In this document: positions 26,073 to 39,600 of the stretch, piece after piece | Layout of the letters: every line of letters begins with the position of its first letter | Position numbering within the stretch: position 1 is the first letter of the stretch | Assembly: GCA_025617745.1 (NCBI GenBank) | Contig: CM046855.1 | Location: 16,895,880-16,959,879, forward strand | Direction: 5' to 3' | DNA: 64,000 bases | Source: Heliocidaris erythrogramma | Lineage: Eukaryota; Echinodermata; Echinoidea; Camarodonta; Echinometridae | The notes under the pieces: generated by a model | What the model saw: the letters and a program-made list of their open reading frames with translations, nothing else | Database searches by the model: none | Told to the model about the DNA's origin: nothing | Translations under genes and position numbers: made by a program

Positions 26073-26212
26073 AATATTGACTGGCTTGAGGGGGATATCA
26101 GAATATATTGCCCGCAACAGAATCATATTGCCCCGAGTCGAAGACGAGGGCAATATGGTTCTTTTAAGGACAATATTTTCGATATCCACCGAAAGTAGAG
26201 CCAGTCAATATT
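26073..26212. mobile_element. 140-bp imperfect palindromic element
   Basis: AATATTGACTGGCT at the left end is repeated perfectly inverted at the right end (AGCCAGTCAATATT, 26199-26212). Further inside, GGATATCAGAATATATTGCC pairs imperfectly with its partner. GAGGGCAATATGG phrases recur at 26145-26160 and again near 26511-26521, suggesting a second related fragment at about 26430-26560. Non-coding, MITE or foldback type. Confidence 0.5.
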
Positions 26213-26569
26213 ATTATTATTATTACCTAGACTCTATAATCATCTATATGCCTATTTTGTAGCAATTACAAACACGTCTGTTTGCCTGTCAGTCCTTCTG
26301 ATTTCAGGTTATTCATACGTAATCTGGGCCAAGCAATTGTGACGTAAATTGTTTTCGCGCGTATCCATTGTTTAAACCTTTTTACACTTTAACACAATAC
26401 TGCCCGTATGCACTTTGATTAAAAGCGCGCTGACAAGAAAGGGTGGAGTATGGCAAAAAAGTTGCCCTCTATTTTAGTACATTGGTTTATGGGGAAAATC
26501 CGGAAGAGGGCAATATGGCAAATGTTGCCCGCTCCGGTGACGGATTCGGAGTTGCGTGTAAAATACGGC

Positions 26570-29546
26570 TTTTTATTTTGCAGTTAAAATGTCCTGCAAA
26601 GTTAATATCATTTGTATGTCGTTCTCCCAAATGATTCTGTTTTTCATTTGTAAAAGTCTTTCATTATTCTTAAGAAAGTGGAAATACATGTATCCATCTC
26701 TTTCCCCTTCTTTGTCTTCATTTAACCCTTTCTATCCCATTCTTTTCTCCTTGATATCTTTGTCTGCCTGTCTTCCTCCTGTTCCCTGCACCTACATCTC
26801 TCCTCGTACTTTAATTCTCTCACTGAATCAATATCTGTATTATATATTTTTCTTATCTGGTATTTGTTTTTATGAGAGTCCCGTTCAGTTTGAGCTTTGG
26901 TTGTTTCGCGCCATGCTGATTGGAATTCGATGGGACTCGATAGGTAGCGTAGCGTGAAAAGGCCAGCGATTTTTAGAGCTCTCTTGTGTCCATTGTGCGT
27001 TAATTAGTCTGCAATTAGTTGTCAAGACGTTATTATTGTTCATAATAATGGAGGGGCGGCATTATAGCTTAGTAAAAGGCACGGACACCGTTATTGGTTC
27101 TTTGTTACAGTGACCGTTAAGGTGTTAATGTGAGGGCTGTCACTCAACGTTCTCTTCAATGAAAGCTGCAATGAGATTAAACAAGTGGAGATGTGTTTAG
27201 CCGTCGGCTCGGGGCATTAGCGACACAGTAAGACACAGGTGTGTGTGCGTCAAAGCATCTTCGATAATGTGATGCTTCACTCCGCTTAGTTCTACCTCTA
27301 AGCCTTTTATTTTGTAAAGAAAGTGATAAAAACGGTTATCCCTCGGCCAGTCATGCAATCGTCATAAATCCTCGCAGCAGAAGTAAAAGCTTTTTGTCTC
27401 TTCAAAACTTGCTTGAATCAAGGAGCGCCTTGCTCGAATCGAGTTCACATAGTGGGTTAACGGTGTGCGTGCGCATGCACTCCTGAAAAGTAACGCAGAA
27501 ATCGTCACCCGAAGTCCGATTTTTTAAAACTGGCGCGCATCCTTGTTTAATCTCCCCGTGGCAGACGACATCGTAAACCTCAGTGTTTGCTAACATTCAC
27601 TCAAGCACGGGTTATTTGCAAGTGACAACATACTAGCAGTCAATCACAGCCCAACCTCGTTTAGAAGTCTCAGGAGTCTTGTGTACATCTCCCATTCTCC
27701 CCCTGTTTGCCAACGCATGCTGGTAAATGATCGGCAAATAGGTTTGTTTGACGAACCTTTCAGATCAGTATCAAATCGTCAACATGGTAACTTATCTCCC
27801 TTTTTCAGAATACTGATACACTCCAACGTCCGACAAATTTAGATTTCCTGTGAGGTGGTGGTGCTGGGGGAGGGTGGACTGGCATACCAACGTCTGCTTG
27901 GTGAGGGCTACTGCAATCTCACTTTTTATTTCTGTATCTCTGGCTTTCATGGCCTTGGCCTCCAGTCATAATTATAGCATCTCATGAGGTGTCGCATTTT
28001 GTTCCATTACCCCCCCCCCCCCTTTCTGCATTTTCTTTTCTTTTAACTATGGGCACTTTTCAAGATGAATTTTTTATCTTTTTGTATTTGAGCATCATTA
28101 TTTGGGTTACAAGTGGAGCAACAATTTAATATTCAATAGATTCCAATGAAATGGACATTACGAACCATATCAAGTGTTCATGTGATTCTTTTCCATCCTA
28201 GCTCCCTTTTCGTTCTTTCCTCCCTTTCATTGCAACACCTTTTTTGTAATCACTTTAAGTGCATTAAGTACAAAAATGATTATAAATATACTTATACAGT
28301 TGTAATCTAACCTCTTCTGTCTCATGTCAACATTTTCGTTTATAGTTTTGTTAGTTTTATTTTGTCTTCCGATCAATTTAGAGCGGAAACTTACAATTAG
28401 AGACACGTATCAAGAATGACAAATGTTCCGCCAGAATTCATCGAATGCATAGTGCAGATGGTGAGAGTTGTAGTCATTTCTGTATCTTTAAATCGAAATA
28501 AGACAGGGGAGAATTGGCATGGAGTCGGAGAAGCTATACAGTAAACGTTGGCATCACCCGAGGCCAAGTTTGGATGATGACATGGGCTCTACATCAACTA
28601 ACAAAGATTTATTGGAGATCATCGAGAATTGACTCGTCAAGAAGTCGAGCTACCTGCCAGAAACGAGCCGACATTGATACCGTGGCCGCGTGATTCGGTA
28701 TCGAAATGAATATTAGATTTCAGAAGTCACTCCAGGCTAATTTGGCTAATAATGGAGGGAAACTTCACGTGGTGCGCGCAGAGAAAGAGAGAGCGAGGGG
28801 GGTAAAACGGCGCAGTTTTCACCCCTTTCTCATTTTCTTCGCCTTACTCATACTATGGGAGCTTTGTGTAAAAGGATGCCGTAAAGCCTGCGTGGTATTG
28901 ATCCAAAGTTGTACATTTTGTCTGATGCTATTGATATCAAGCGAGGCATCCAAGCTTTTTGCAGCAGCAGCGTGCTAAGAAGGAAGCTTGGGGAGACAGA
29001 GAGCTAAGAGATCTCCCCTTTTTTTCTCGTCATATCTCATTTTTCCCCATTCCCCACTTTTTCTCTTTCTTCCTAAGATAGCCGCGTATAAGCTATTCCA
29101 TCAAGCCCTTCTCTTTCAACCACCGTCGAGGCCCAACCTGGCCGGTGTGCAGGCGGACCACTTGCAGCGGGCACCGTGGAGCAGCGGCTCAGGCAGGTCG
29201 CGTTTCAAATTGCAGCCATGAATCGATCGGAGAACAGAGCCATACATATTCATAACCGATTTGGAGCACTTTGATTCGAATATTTTAACAGTGACACATG
29301 TAGCAGGTTTTGAATTAGCGATCCTCCAGGCGTGCCTTTCGCCATTTTTCTCACTGCACCCTCCCCACTCTTCAAAGCTCTTCATTGTCGCGAACCTCTT
29401 TTTTTTTTTTATCTCTCTGTCCTTCTCTGAAGTCTGTCGGAGAGAGCATGACTCTATTTAACACTTCAACACTATACCACATGGTATGATGAAGTTATCA
29501 AAAAAATCAATGATTTCATAAAAAACGGTATGAATCTTCCATCTCT
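26570..29546. other. long low-repeat non-coding stretch, candidate regulatory DNA
   Basis: About 3 kb with few simple repeats and higher GC than the surroundings, especially 26890-27800 and 28380-29300. Possible sites include CATAAATCC near 27363 (posterior Hox type), AGGTGTGT near 27237 (T-box half), CTTTGATT near 29270 and CTTTGATC at 29547-29554 (TCF). A C13 run lies at 28010-28022. Open frames here have no recognisable product. Distal foxA regulation is plausible but not shown. Confidence 0.3.
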
Positions 29547-29554
29547 CTTTGATC

Positions 29555-31360
29555 GCTATTCTCTCCTGTCCTGCAGAAATATACCTTGTTTTCAACTCCA
29601 TGGAGAATTTCTCAAGAATCGTTCTTGCATTATCGATCTTTACAAATTATCTTCTCGCCCCTGTAAATGTCAGTCTACTACCCCCCCCCCCCCCGTCCCT
29701 TTCCAATCTTTCATAACAGTGTCTGATGTGAGTGTATGATACAGGAATACAAATGGCATAATCTTTAATACAAATAGAGATTTGTCACTATTTGGGTTGT
29801 GATTGTTATAGATGATGGAGTTAGAATGGATAGATGCCAAGCACTATTTGATACAACAAGCCGTGTTTATTCTTTCCCCCGGCAATATCCTCAACAATTA
29901 TGTCCCATTCTCTGTTTGTGAGTTAAGTCATGACCTCTCGCTTTGCCCCATTAGATCCCCGTGAATGAAAAAGAGGGAGAGAAAAAAGAAAAATCACTCA
30001 CAGAAATTACACTCAGGATATATCATAGAAAGCAAGTGTTAACAATTAGCCTGGAATTATGATAACAAATCAGCAAATTTCTATTGTATAGGCGCGAGAG
30101 GCAGTTCCCCCAGTAGATTTGATGGCTTGTCGAGAAAGCCGTTTCTTTTATACTGTTCCAAAAATACAATTACACATGAAACAAACGTTACATGCGTAAG
30201 TAAATACAAGTATGAATATATAATATTTACTCCGACACTGTGTAAACAATGATTACATCCGATTTAATTGTAGATCTCCCTGTTGTGTAAATATTTGTGA
30301 TAAATATGCATGTATGATAAAGAGAACAATAACTAAATAAATAAGGTTTTAGCTGTACTGTATATATATGACAATTTTGTTTGTGTTTATGTTGTCTGCT
30401 TTTGAAGTGAGAAGAAAAACCTTGATCTTGAAAAATCCATATGTATTAAAGGGACAATCAGAAACACCATTATAACCAAAACGATGCTCAAAAGGTGATG
30501 ATAATATGTACATCATATAAAAGGAGCTATTTTGGTGGAAATCGATTCTTGGCCATCTATTTTTGACCAAACATCTACGTAATATTATATACACAATATT
30601 AAAGAATGGTAATATCAGTCAATGCACTCATACGAATATAAATTTAGCCTAATAATAAACACGGTATGTTTTAGCTTAAGTCGAAAAAATATCCTGAAAT
30701 GTTATGTCAATATGAGAGCTGATTCATATTTGCTTAATAACTATATGTTCTTTTTATATATTATTTACTTTAAAGAAATATATATTTTATTTTGATTTCC
30801 CATGTCACCTGTTTTTATCGCGCACAGAGACGTCGTGTAGGCGATTATGACCTGGTTACTAGCCTTTATTCTCATTTTTTGTTTCTTCTTCAAAAAGTAC
30901 AATATTGCAAATGCCATTGTATATTCACAAATCAATCAAGTATTGTTTTCCTGAGGCGCAATTAAGAATAAAGAAGTTTGGATTCAGTAATAACGGCTCC
31001 ACAATTCTATTCATATACGCCAATCATTGGTTATTCGTGGTCATTTGTTGTCCAGTTTTGAAGTCGTGAAGCTGTAATTCGCGTTCGCTTAAAAAAGTTA
31101 ACACATTCAGTTGGACATGTGTTATTGCTTTCTTTAGAAAAAAGGAATGAAAGGTGTAAGATTGGAATGAAAATGAGGTGGTGTGGTAAGTATAGAGGTT
31201 TCTCTCCCTCGGAATGCCTTGAGGGACAGTGGTTATGAGAGATGACTCGGGGACAACGATCGCTGTAGTACTGAACTTGCCGTAACCACTCTGAGATGGA
31301 GGGCAAAGTGGAAGGAGGGAGTGTTGAGAAAGAGGGGGTACAGATGAAAGAAGGGAGGGT
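29555..31360. other. intergenic, no gene seen
   Basis: AT-rich with a C14 run at 29681-29694. No RNA or protein gene is supported. Confidence 0.45.
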
Positions 31361-31460
31361 GAGAGGGAGAGAGGATAGAGAGAGAGGAAGATAGAGAGAG
31401 AGAGAGAGAGAGAGGGTGTGAAAGGGGAGGGCAGTGAACAGGAAAAGAAAGAGAAAAAGA
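31361..31460. repeat. purine-rich (GA)n tract
   Basis: GA repeats, longest uninterrupted at about 31393-31414, inside a larger purine-only strand asymmetry. Confidence 0.8.
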
Positions 31461-34400
31461 AAGATTTATAATTTTATTTAAATGTATTTAAAAATCTATA
31501 ATAAACTTAATAAAAAAAAAAGTTTAAATAAAAAAAAAATACATTGGAACCAAAGCCTCACTAATTAGAAGAGAGTATAGAAATGTTGTTTTGTTAATTT
31601 GGAATGAGATTTTCTAAAAGCAATTTAGATGGACCTATAAAAATAATGAAAGGGAGGAGGGAGATAAGATGTGGGTGTGTAAAAGGCAATAATAAACGAG
31701 CAAGACATGAAAGTTATTCACAAAAATTCGCATTGCCGGGAGAGGGGCTCTTGAGTGACCACAACCCACTCGGCCTTTTGGTCCCTCTCTCGGGTTTGAC
31801 GATGGACTCTGAAGAAAAAATCAGTCCTTGCCACGGGTCGATTCTTCCTCGACTCAACAGAACAAAAGAAAAGCTGTCAAAAGTTTGGGCAGAGTGTGAA
31901 AAGTAGGAAGTTGCGTCTCAATAGAAAGTATTTGCTCACTAATTGTAGCTTTTGTTGTGCCTGGTTTCAATCGATATTAAGAGGTAAGAGGTGCCGGGGT
32001 TTGGAGCGCGGGGGGGGGGGGGGGGGGGGTAGTGAGGTGGTAGCATTCACGACTCGCGACACATTTATTGGCCCCATCCTCCCTTCTGCAAAAGGTGACT
32101 ACTAACCCCCCAAGTATCGGGCACTCTTCTGCTGTAAAGGGCTACAACCTTTTCCGAGCATGTATTGTGGTGAGCTCAAAATGGAAAGAGAAAATTTGAG
32201 GCTCGAAGAGATATTGACGTCATCCAGTTTTTCTATTTCTTTCTGAGTGTTCGTGAGACACCATAACAACCTTACACCACGCCCATATTTCGGATGAATA
32301 GGAAAAAATAGAAAAGGATTTTCTCACCTGCGATCATGCCATGTCAAAATAAGAGAAAAGACATCAATGATGGGGCTTCGTATTTCCTTCCGAAATAGTT
32401 TTGTTTTGAAGTGGGATCTTAGTGTCATTCTAGATACACTTTCTTCTTTACAAATGACACGTACAAACGGGAACTATTGTAAAATGGCTGAATACCCTGT
32501 CCATTTTTGACTAATGCCATTATGAGATGTCATCATCATCATTGCTGTATATTTTCTGATCATTTGGCCGACTATGCATGAGGGCTTATAGTAGCCAAGT
32601 CATATACTTTTTCTTGCTTATGCTGTTCTTTCTCTTAATCATTCGGTCGTAGCAATAGAATTATTAAGTTTTTTTAGTTCGTGACATCATTACACCATAC
32701 CGCTCGCGCATGCCAATAATCCTAATATATTATATTGCTGCTACGACTGATACTACTGCTACACCCCTTTGCCATTGACATTAATATTCCTATTAACTTA
32801 TGTTACAATTATCTTACTGCAAATTTTGTTATTATTATTATTACTCCTTCTACATCTACTACTGTTAACACTGAAATATATACACAGGTCTACTACATGT
32901 AGAATTACTTCAACAAATTTATTACAATTCCTAAAACAACCTTTATTAATATTTAAATTATTTTTGTAAAACCGTTTACGATTTTCGTTGATATTATCAT
33001 TAATATTAACAATTTATTATTATAATAAAAAAATAACAAAATATATCATTAATGCCAGATGATTCGAAGATATGCCTCTCCGAGCCAGTAATCACATTAT
33101 AAACTGTCGTCTTTCCATTCAAACTTAAATCACGCATCGACTATTACCCCACGGATACCGCATCATCTTTGAAATCCGAGCTAAAACACTTGATATGGAT
33201 ATATTTTCATTTGACTTCATCAAGAGATCGTTTATGCCATTCAAGAAGAAAGCTTCGAGATCAAAGACAGCATATCGCCTGGCAGGACTGGTTGACTGCA
33301 CGATAACTCTTTTTTGTCTTGCCCCGACTTTAAATAATGAGAGGAGAAAAGGCGGCGATTTCTAGACTGATAGATGAAGTAAATGATGCAACTGCATGTT
33401 ACCCCCTTTATTAGCCCTCTACCTCACTCGAGATGAACGTCAATCTATGCGTGCCTTAGAGCTGCCCTCGCGGCAATACTGCAAACTCCTGCCATGAATA
33501 CTCCAAAAAATACTCGAGTCTTTCTGCTTTTCTTGGCCGCCACCCTCGCCCAGTTCCCGCCGAGCACTCACTATTCCCCCCGCCGGCGGTAACCCCCTGA
33601 CTGTCTGCGAGCGATTTGTGCCATTAGATTCGGCTTGTGCGCGAAATTAGCGCAACCTAACACCCCCTCGCTATCCCAAGATGGATTTCTATGCGAAAGA
33701 CGTTGAAGGGTATCGCATACGATACATGGGCCATCTTATTGCAACTGTTTGTGACAGTGTAAAGTGTGCAAACAGCATAGATTTACATTAACGGACCGTA
33801 CAAATACAAGCAAGCCAAGCGATATTGAGTCAACATCACGATGCCTTCACAAACACGGGGGCTTTGAGAAGAAGTCATCTACAATAAACGGGCCATGTTT
33901 GAACGAAACAGTTATCAAATAGATTTATAGCAAGATTAACACACTTCGAGTGAATGGACGAGTTAGGTGGTCTAGAATAACATTTTTATTGTGAAATTAA
34001 ATCGTTAGACCCATTGATATAAAGTAGGGTTTCTGACAGACAATATATGAAAATAAGATATCTCAAATTGGCGACATAGCACTTGTAGGGAGTGACATCG
34101 ATCATGTATTCACGACACAAGCTCTTATGAATGGAAGAGAAGATGATAGATGGGGAGAGATGAAGAGAGATTGAGAGAGACGGAGAGAAAAATAAGATGA
34201 GCAAAATGTTTAATTTTAACGACGCGTCATAACAGAGTGCTTATCAATTGAGCTACACACGTGGAAGCGAAAATAACTCATTCTCTTTCCATGGGTACTT
34301 AAGAACATTTTAGCATGTCCAAACGATTTGTGTCTGAGAGAATAGGGCATTAGCAAGACATTATCCACAAGTGCTTAGCCCTCCCATCTAGCTTTGCTCT

Positions 34401-36515
34401 GAGCTTTTCGTTTCTATGTTTCTCCCTTACACTCTTTCTATTCTATTTTCAAGCGTGCTGATTCGATTCCTTTGATTGAGACTTAGCAAGAACAAAACGT
34501 ATTATACGGACAATAAGGAGAGTCGGGTCCTTTTTTTCTATAAGCCACTAGTTGGTTCTACCTGAGCGCAATGCACAGGTGCGAGGTGATGCCCGGGGCA
34601 GACAAGGCATGAAATCCTCTCTTCATGGTATTAAATGTTGTCGTGTCTGATGGAACCACGGCAACCAGTGCTAGAGCGAGATAGCAAGGGGTGAAGAGAG
34701 ACTTTTAAAGACATGTAATCGTGCGACAACGCAGAATTAGATACACCGCAAACAAAAATAACTTTCCCCAGAAACGAGAGGTTGGAAAAGGGGAAGGAAA
34801 AGACAGGGACAGGTCATACAAAGAAATCTATAGAGAAGGAAAGCTAGAGTTCAAATAGGAGCGAGTAAGCATGGTAAGGAGGAGATATAGAGAGACACAT
34901 GTATTGCGTCATGGTCTAAGTAAGATGATGGTCACGCAAAACTCAGGTGTGAAGCGGTTTATGTTACGGTCCACCTCCCCGTTTTCTCTCGTTCAGTCTA
35001 CATTGCCTCGAACTCCACATCTGTACCCGATGTGAATGCACTATTGTATCACAACCCTTCCCAAGTATATAACATAAAAGTCTTGGCAAATGTGCCTGTA
35101 ATATCTTATTGTGAATGGGATTGGGTACACACCAATAATGTCTCTTTGTGTCTTAAAACACATAGTTTTAGACGAAAATTTGATGATATCTTTGCTTTAA
35201 TAATCTGATTTCTCCTCTGTACCTCGCAGTGTTTCCTGAGCAAACTTTGATACATGATGTCTCGTGGACATCTTGAATTATGACCTGTTACTGGATACAT
35301 AAAACACCTCACCTTTTAAAAAGCTTTAACTCTTCACTTCAACACCCAAATATTCGTATTTGTGTGTGTGTTTGTTTGATTGATTTTATTTCTGCGTTCA
35401 TTAGTATGATACAAAACATAATAATATTACAGAAAAAAATATCAACACATTGTCAGACATTAACAATTTACTTCTAAATACAGTGTACAAAGAAAATATG
35501 TATACAGTATGGGAAATTAACATTTTACAATTAACAGGATTTGTGAACGCAGGAGACCGTCACCATGAGGGAGTTGCTTGATGTCGATGACAGCCTCAAA
35601 ATTTGTATTGCTAGTTCTTCTAAAGTGGTCTTTGAACTAACTGAACAATCAAAGAGCCATAATTAATACATTTCCTTGAAAAGGGTCGTTCTCCTTAAAA
35701 CGTACCACTGATCTCGATCATGGTTTCGGCAAATATAGCGCAAGGAAAAAATGGTCAGGGACTTACTCACTTTTAATGTGTGTGATTGTTTTCTTGTAAC
35801 TGATGTTGCCCTGGAAATTTATAGGAAAACATCATAATATTAAACCCCCCAAAAAATGTTATTATTGATCCGTATCACAGCTCTGCGTCATCTCTATACA
35901 AATAAAGACATGGGTGCATTTGAGCAGCTTCAATATTGAAGGACATTTATCAATAATTGATGGAAAACATCCCATCATGGTGGTGTTAAATACTTCACAC
36001 TCCATTTCTGCTAGTGTCTTCCATGACTGAATCTCTATAGCCCTTCTTCCTTGTGGTCAAATGATTTAGTGAATCGGTGGTTTGATCGGTTTGTCGTGCC
36101 ATTGCTTGCAATTAAGGCAGCTCATCTAATCTCACCATTCATTTCATACATGACTACAACTGTACAAAAGCACAACAAAGGTAAAAACCTTGAGTCTATT
36201 ACTTCCTCTGTTTTTGACTTTGGGCGCGTTTAACCCTTGTTTTTGTTTTATTTTCTCCCGGGGAAACTAAGTAGGAGTTTAATAGGGGATTTCTCCGTTA
36301 TTACCATGTTTTGTTCGATTTATTAAAAAATTATCCTTTCAATTTCCTCTTGATTTCCTTTTACGTTGATACAATGTGCATAGTGACAAAACAAATTTCA
36401 ATCCCCCACAAAAATGATGTAATCAAACGACATTACTTTAAATTAACTTGATATTTGATACTTTACTTACTGATACATGTATTTAATTATGTACCCAGAT
36501 CTATGAGAAAAACCC
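31461..36515. other. intergenic; low-repeat block at 33060-33720
   Basis: No gene. A G20 run lies at 32010-32029. The block 33060-33720 is GC-richer and repeat-poor, with GATCAAAG (CTTTGATC on minus, a TCF match) near 33256-33263. CTTTGATT near 34465 and AGGTGTGA near 34949 (T-box half site) are further isolated matches. A minus-strand LINE-like 3' end with a TTTGA tail begins near 35366. Confidence 0.3.
35366..35550 (-). mobile_element. probable LINE 3' tail, minus strand
   Basis: TTTGTTTGATTGATTTTATT at the start reads on the minus strand as AATAAAATCAATCAAACAAA, a tail of short tandem units after AATAAA typical of CR1/L2-like elements. There is no coding remnant. Confidence 0.3.
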
Positions 36516-36634
36516 CCCCCCGTTATCATGAATGTATTTGTATTTATTACATGTTATGCCCTAGAGTATATGTTAATATGATTAAAAACGGTGAATAAAT
36601 CTGAATCTGAAATCTGAATCTGAAGCTTATACAT
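36516..36634 (+). mobile_element. LINE 3' tail with TCTGAA tandem end
   Basis: GTGAATAAATCTGAATCTGA followed by repeated TCTGAA units, the kind of microsatellite-like 3' terminus made by CR1/L2-like retrotransposons. Only the last 100 or so bases are recognisable. Confidence 0.45.
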
Positions 36635-39600
36635 CAGCTCCGCTTACATATTGAGAATACTATCACTAAGATAATCTATAGTAGCTTCTTAATAATTAAT
36701 TCATTCACAGTGTTTCGATTGAGTTTTCTCAAGAAATTATATTCTCTACCACATCATAATTGTTCATAATTTCAAATTTTTGAGGGGCGGAGAGAAGGGT
36801 CGTTTTGAGATACTCTTCTCCGCTGAACGCTAATTTAGTGAAGATGGTGAAGATTTAGGCTAGTCATCAGAACGTGAGTGTTTTGTAATGTGAATACCTG
36901 AAAAAAGGGTGTGTTTATAAGGTGTGTCGATTAGTATGCTATTATTCAAATGGATAGGCGATTACTGCCAATAATCAGATTGGCAATTAAATGGGATCGT
37001 TTGTACACATTTTATCTGAAATCAAAACATAATTTGAAAAAGTGAAGTATGGACGACACCCATGGGTAGATGTTGAAGCTGTAATATTGAAGTCCGATGA
37101 TATTTGCCAAATAAAATTTGTTCATGAATAGAATTTTTTACCAATCATACCAATCGATGTCATCTTCATATTCTGGGGCTTTATGATGAACCTTCACCAC
37201 ATAACCAGGATGTAATTAATAGATTAGGAATATTATCATTATGCAGGGTGCGATATTTGGATAAACATTCAATAGCTAAAGATAAATCAACTTTCCTCCA
37301 CTGCAATACTGCAGTTCTGCAGATATCTAAGTAAGACAAGCCACCATTGCCATTACACGTTAAAACGCAGTGCACAAAACTTTTCCATGTCTGCTCAAAT
37401 TCAAAAGAGATAAGACTTATCTGCCTTAAACTGTCCATGAATTGCTTTGAAATTCATCTCTGGAACTGAAAGGAAGTTACATGCCTCTCTAATTCAGAAT
37501 ACCCATACAAGCAATCAAAGAATAGAACGAAAAAGGGATGGGAGGCATAACAGAAAATCTATTTAAAAAAGTTATACTTGGAAAAAAAATAATAACTAGC
37601 TGTGGCCTTGGGAGCAATTGTTACGAGCCGGTAGAATGCGTTGTGACGGTGGCATTGATTGTGCCTGGGTTCTTTCACGCCCAGATAGGACTATGGGAGA
37701 TACTTCCTGCGGGGGAGTACCCACAGAGCCATGGGATATGAGTCCATAGAGGAGGGTTAACAAACCGTGTCTCGAGAGTAGAGAATGCTTTCATATCTAA
37801 TGACGAGATCGCATGGGTAGATGCAGCCGTCAGCGGTGTGGAAAAAAAGGGGGAGGGTGTATGGGACTATATATTATCCTGATGAAATATACTCTTTTTA
37901 TTCAATTCGAGTCGTCATGTAAAAAACTGAATTCACCTTTAATAGTATTTATGCTTACTCCAAGACTTGAAATTAAAGCATTCGTAGTCTCTGTGTGAAC
38001 ACACGAGTGATGATGCATGGTTACAGTCTTTTCATTGTAGATAATTTCATAATTCATCTACTAATTGATACACCAAATGAAGAACTCACGACAAAGCTTT
38101 TATGTCCCAAAATACATAGTTTTAGGTTTTGTGCTACTGTGGTATAACTTGATGGAAGGAATCAACGAGTCACTTTTAAAATAAATTATATTTGCAATAT
38201 GCAATCAAAATCGTTATCCTAAAAAGGATCACCATCATGATCATGACCATGCATAGGAACATAAAAATTGTATTTTACATCGGTCAATCCCTCCTGTCTC
38301 AAACTTTCTCAACCGTTAGTATAAGCCCTTATCCTGTATATTCCACCCCATGGTACCTAACATTTTTGGCCAGTTTCACACAATATTGTATCTGACGTCC
38401 ATTGATAGACTTCTCCTTTTTTCGCTCGAGCGAATGTGAAAAACTTCAGATATTGTTAAGGGGGGAGTCATTTTTATTACCACGTCGGGTATTTTTTTCC
38501 AAACTGCGCCCATGACGTATTCAGACTCATGTTTTCAATCAAAAGGAAATTCTTAACCAATTGTCATGATGACTAAGCATAGCGAATTGTGTTTTGTGAC
38601 GCACTCAATGGACCATTACTGCAGCTCGACGTTCTTCTATTATTTTCCCGACCTTCACAGCTTAGCAATGCTGAAAAACAACCAAATCCTTCCTTTTATA
38701 TGCAATGCAGGACGATTTCTTGATATGATGTATCTGAAGCTCGATATCATTCGAGTTGTGTGCTACAGGTTTGAATTGTTACAGCGACTAGAAGTTTGTC
38801 GGTAATCAATAACAAGCTAACGACATGAACAATGAAACTTTAAAGTCAACACATGTCCCGGACGTTCAGTCTTCCTTCATAGAAGAGACATAATGAGGGA
38901 TAATAATCATGATTTCACATAGCTTACTATTCATTTAAGAGATTCCACCCGATTTACCTCGCCTCTATACTCTGTTAATGATGTTGGTATCAATAATCAG
39001 TTGGCGAGCATATAAAAGATTTATATACATCCATTCTAAGCTTATCGATTTTTATCTCCTGTATAAAATCTAACAACGCAGATGGAATCATGTCAGTAGT
39101 TTTAGAGCAAGTTTCTAATGTCTTAATGAGTCTGCATGAGATATAGGTCCAATTGAACAACTTAACCTAAGAAATACATATGTCTGAATTACTGCTCAGC
39201 TTTAGATATAAGTCAATATATATTTGAAGTTGTTGATGAGAAGATAACGAGAAGGAAACGATCCATCTCTATTGACTTCAATATTTTGATATCTGTCTAT
39301 TTACTGATTGTCACTAGATTGTTTACAGTAATTGGATATGTACACAATTGTAATTTACCTTGTAATTTCACAAAGGTATCGCGTCGCTACACAATGGCTG
39401 ATGTTGACAGAGGTGGTCCTAAAAATAAGGGTGTAAAGGGACTAGTCAACTAGAAATAAATCAACATAGACACAAAACAAACTACAAATATTACTTATTT
39501 GCTCTCCAAACTCATCGCGAATCCTGTTCAAATACAGCGCTATTAATCCTACACACTCTTTCCTTCCTTTCTGCAATGGCGCGTGGCCACGGGATGAAAA

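Noticed and set aside
28706-28978. 90-codon frame with a hydrophobic stretch that could look like a small membrane protein
   Set aside because: No family resemblance, no splice or polyadenylation context, and it lies in a block better explained as non-coding.
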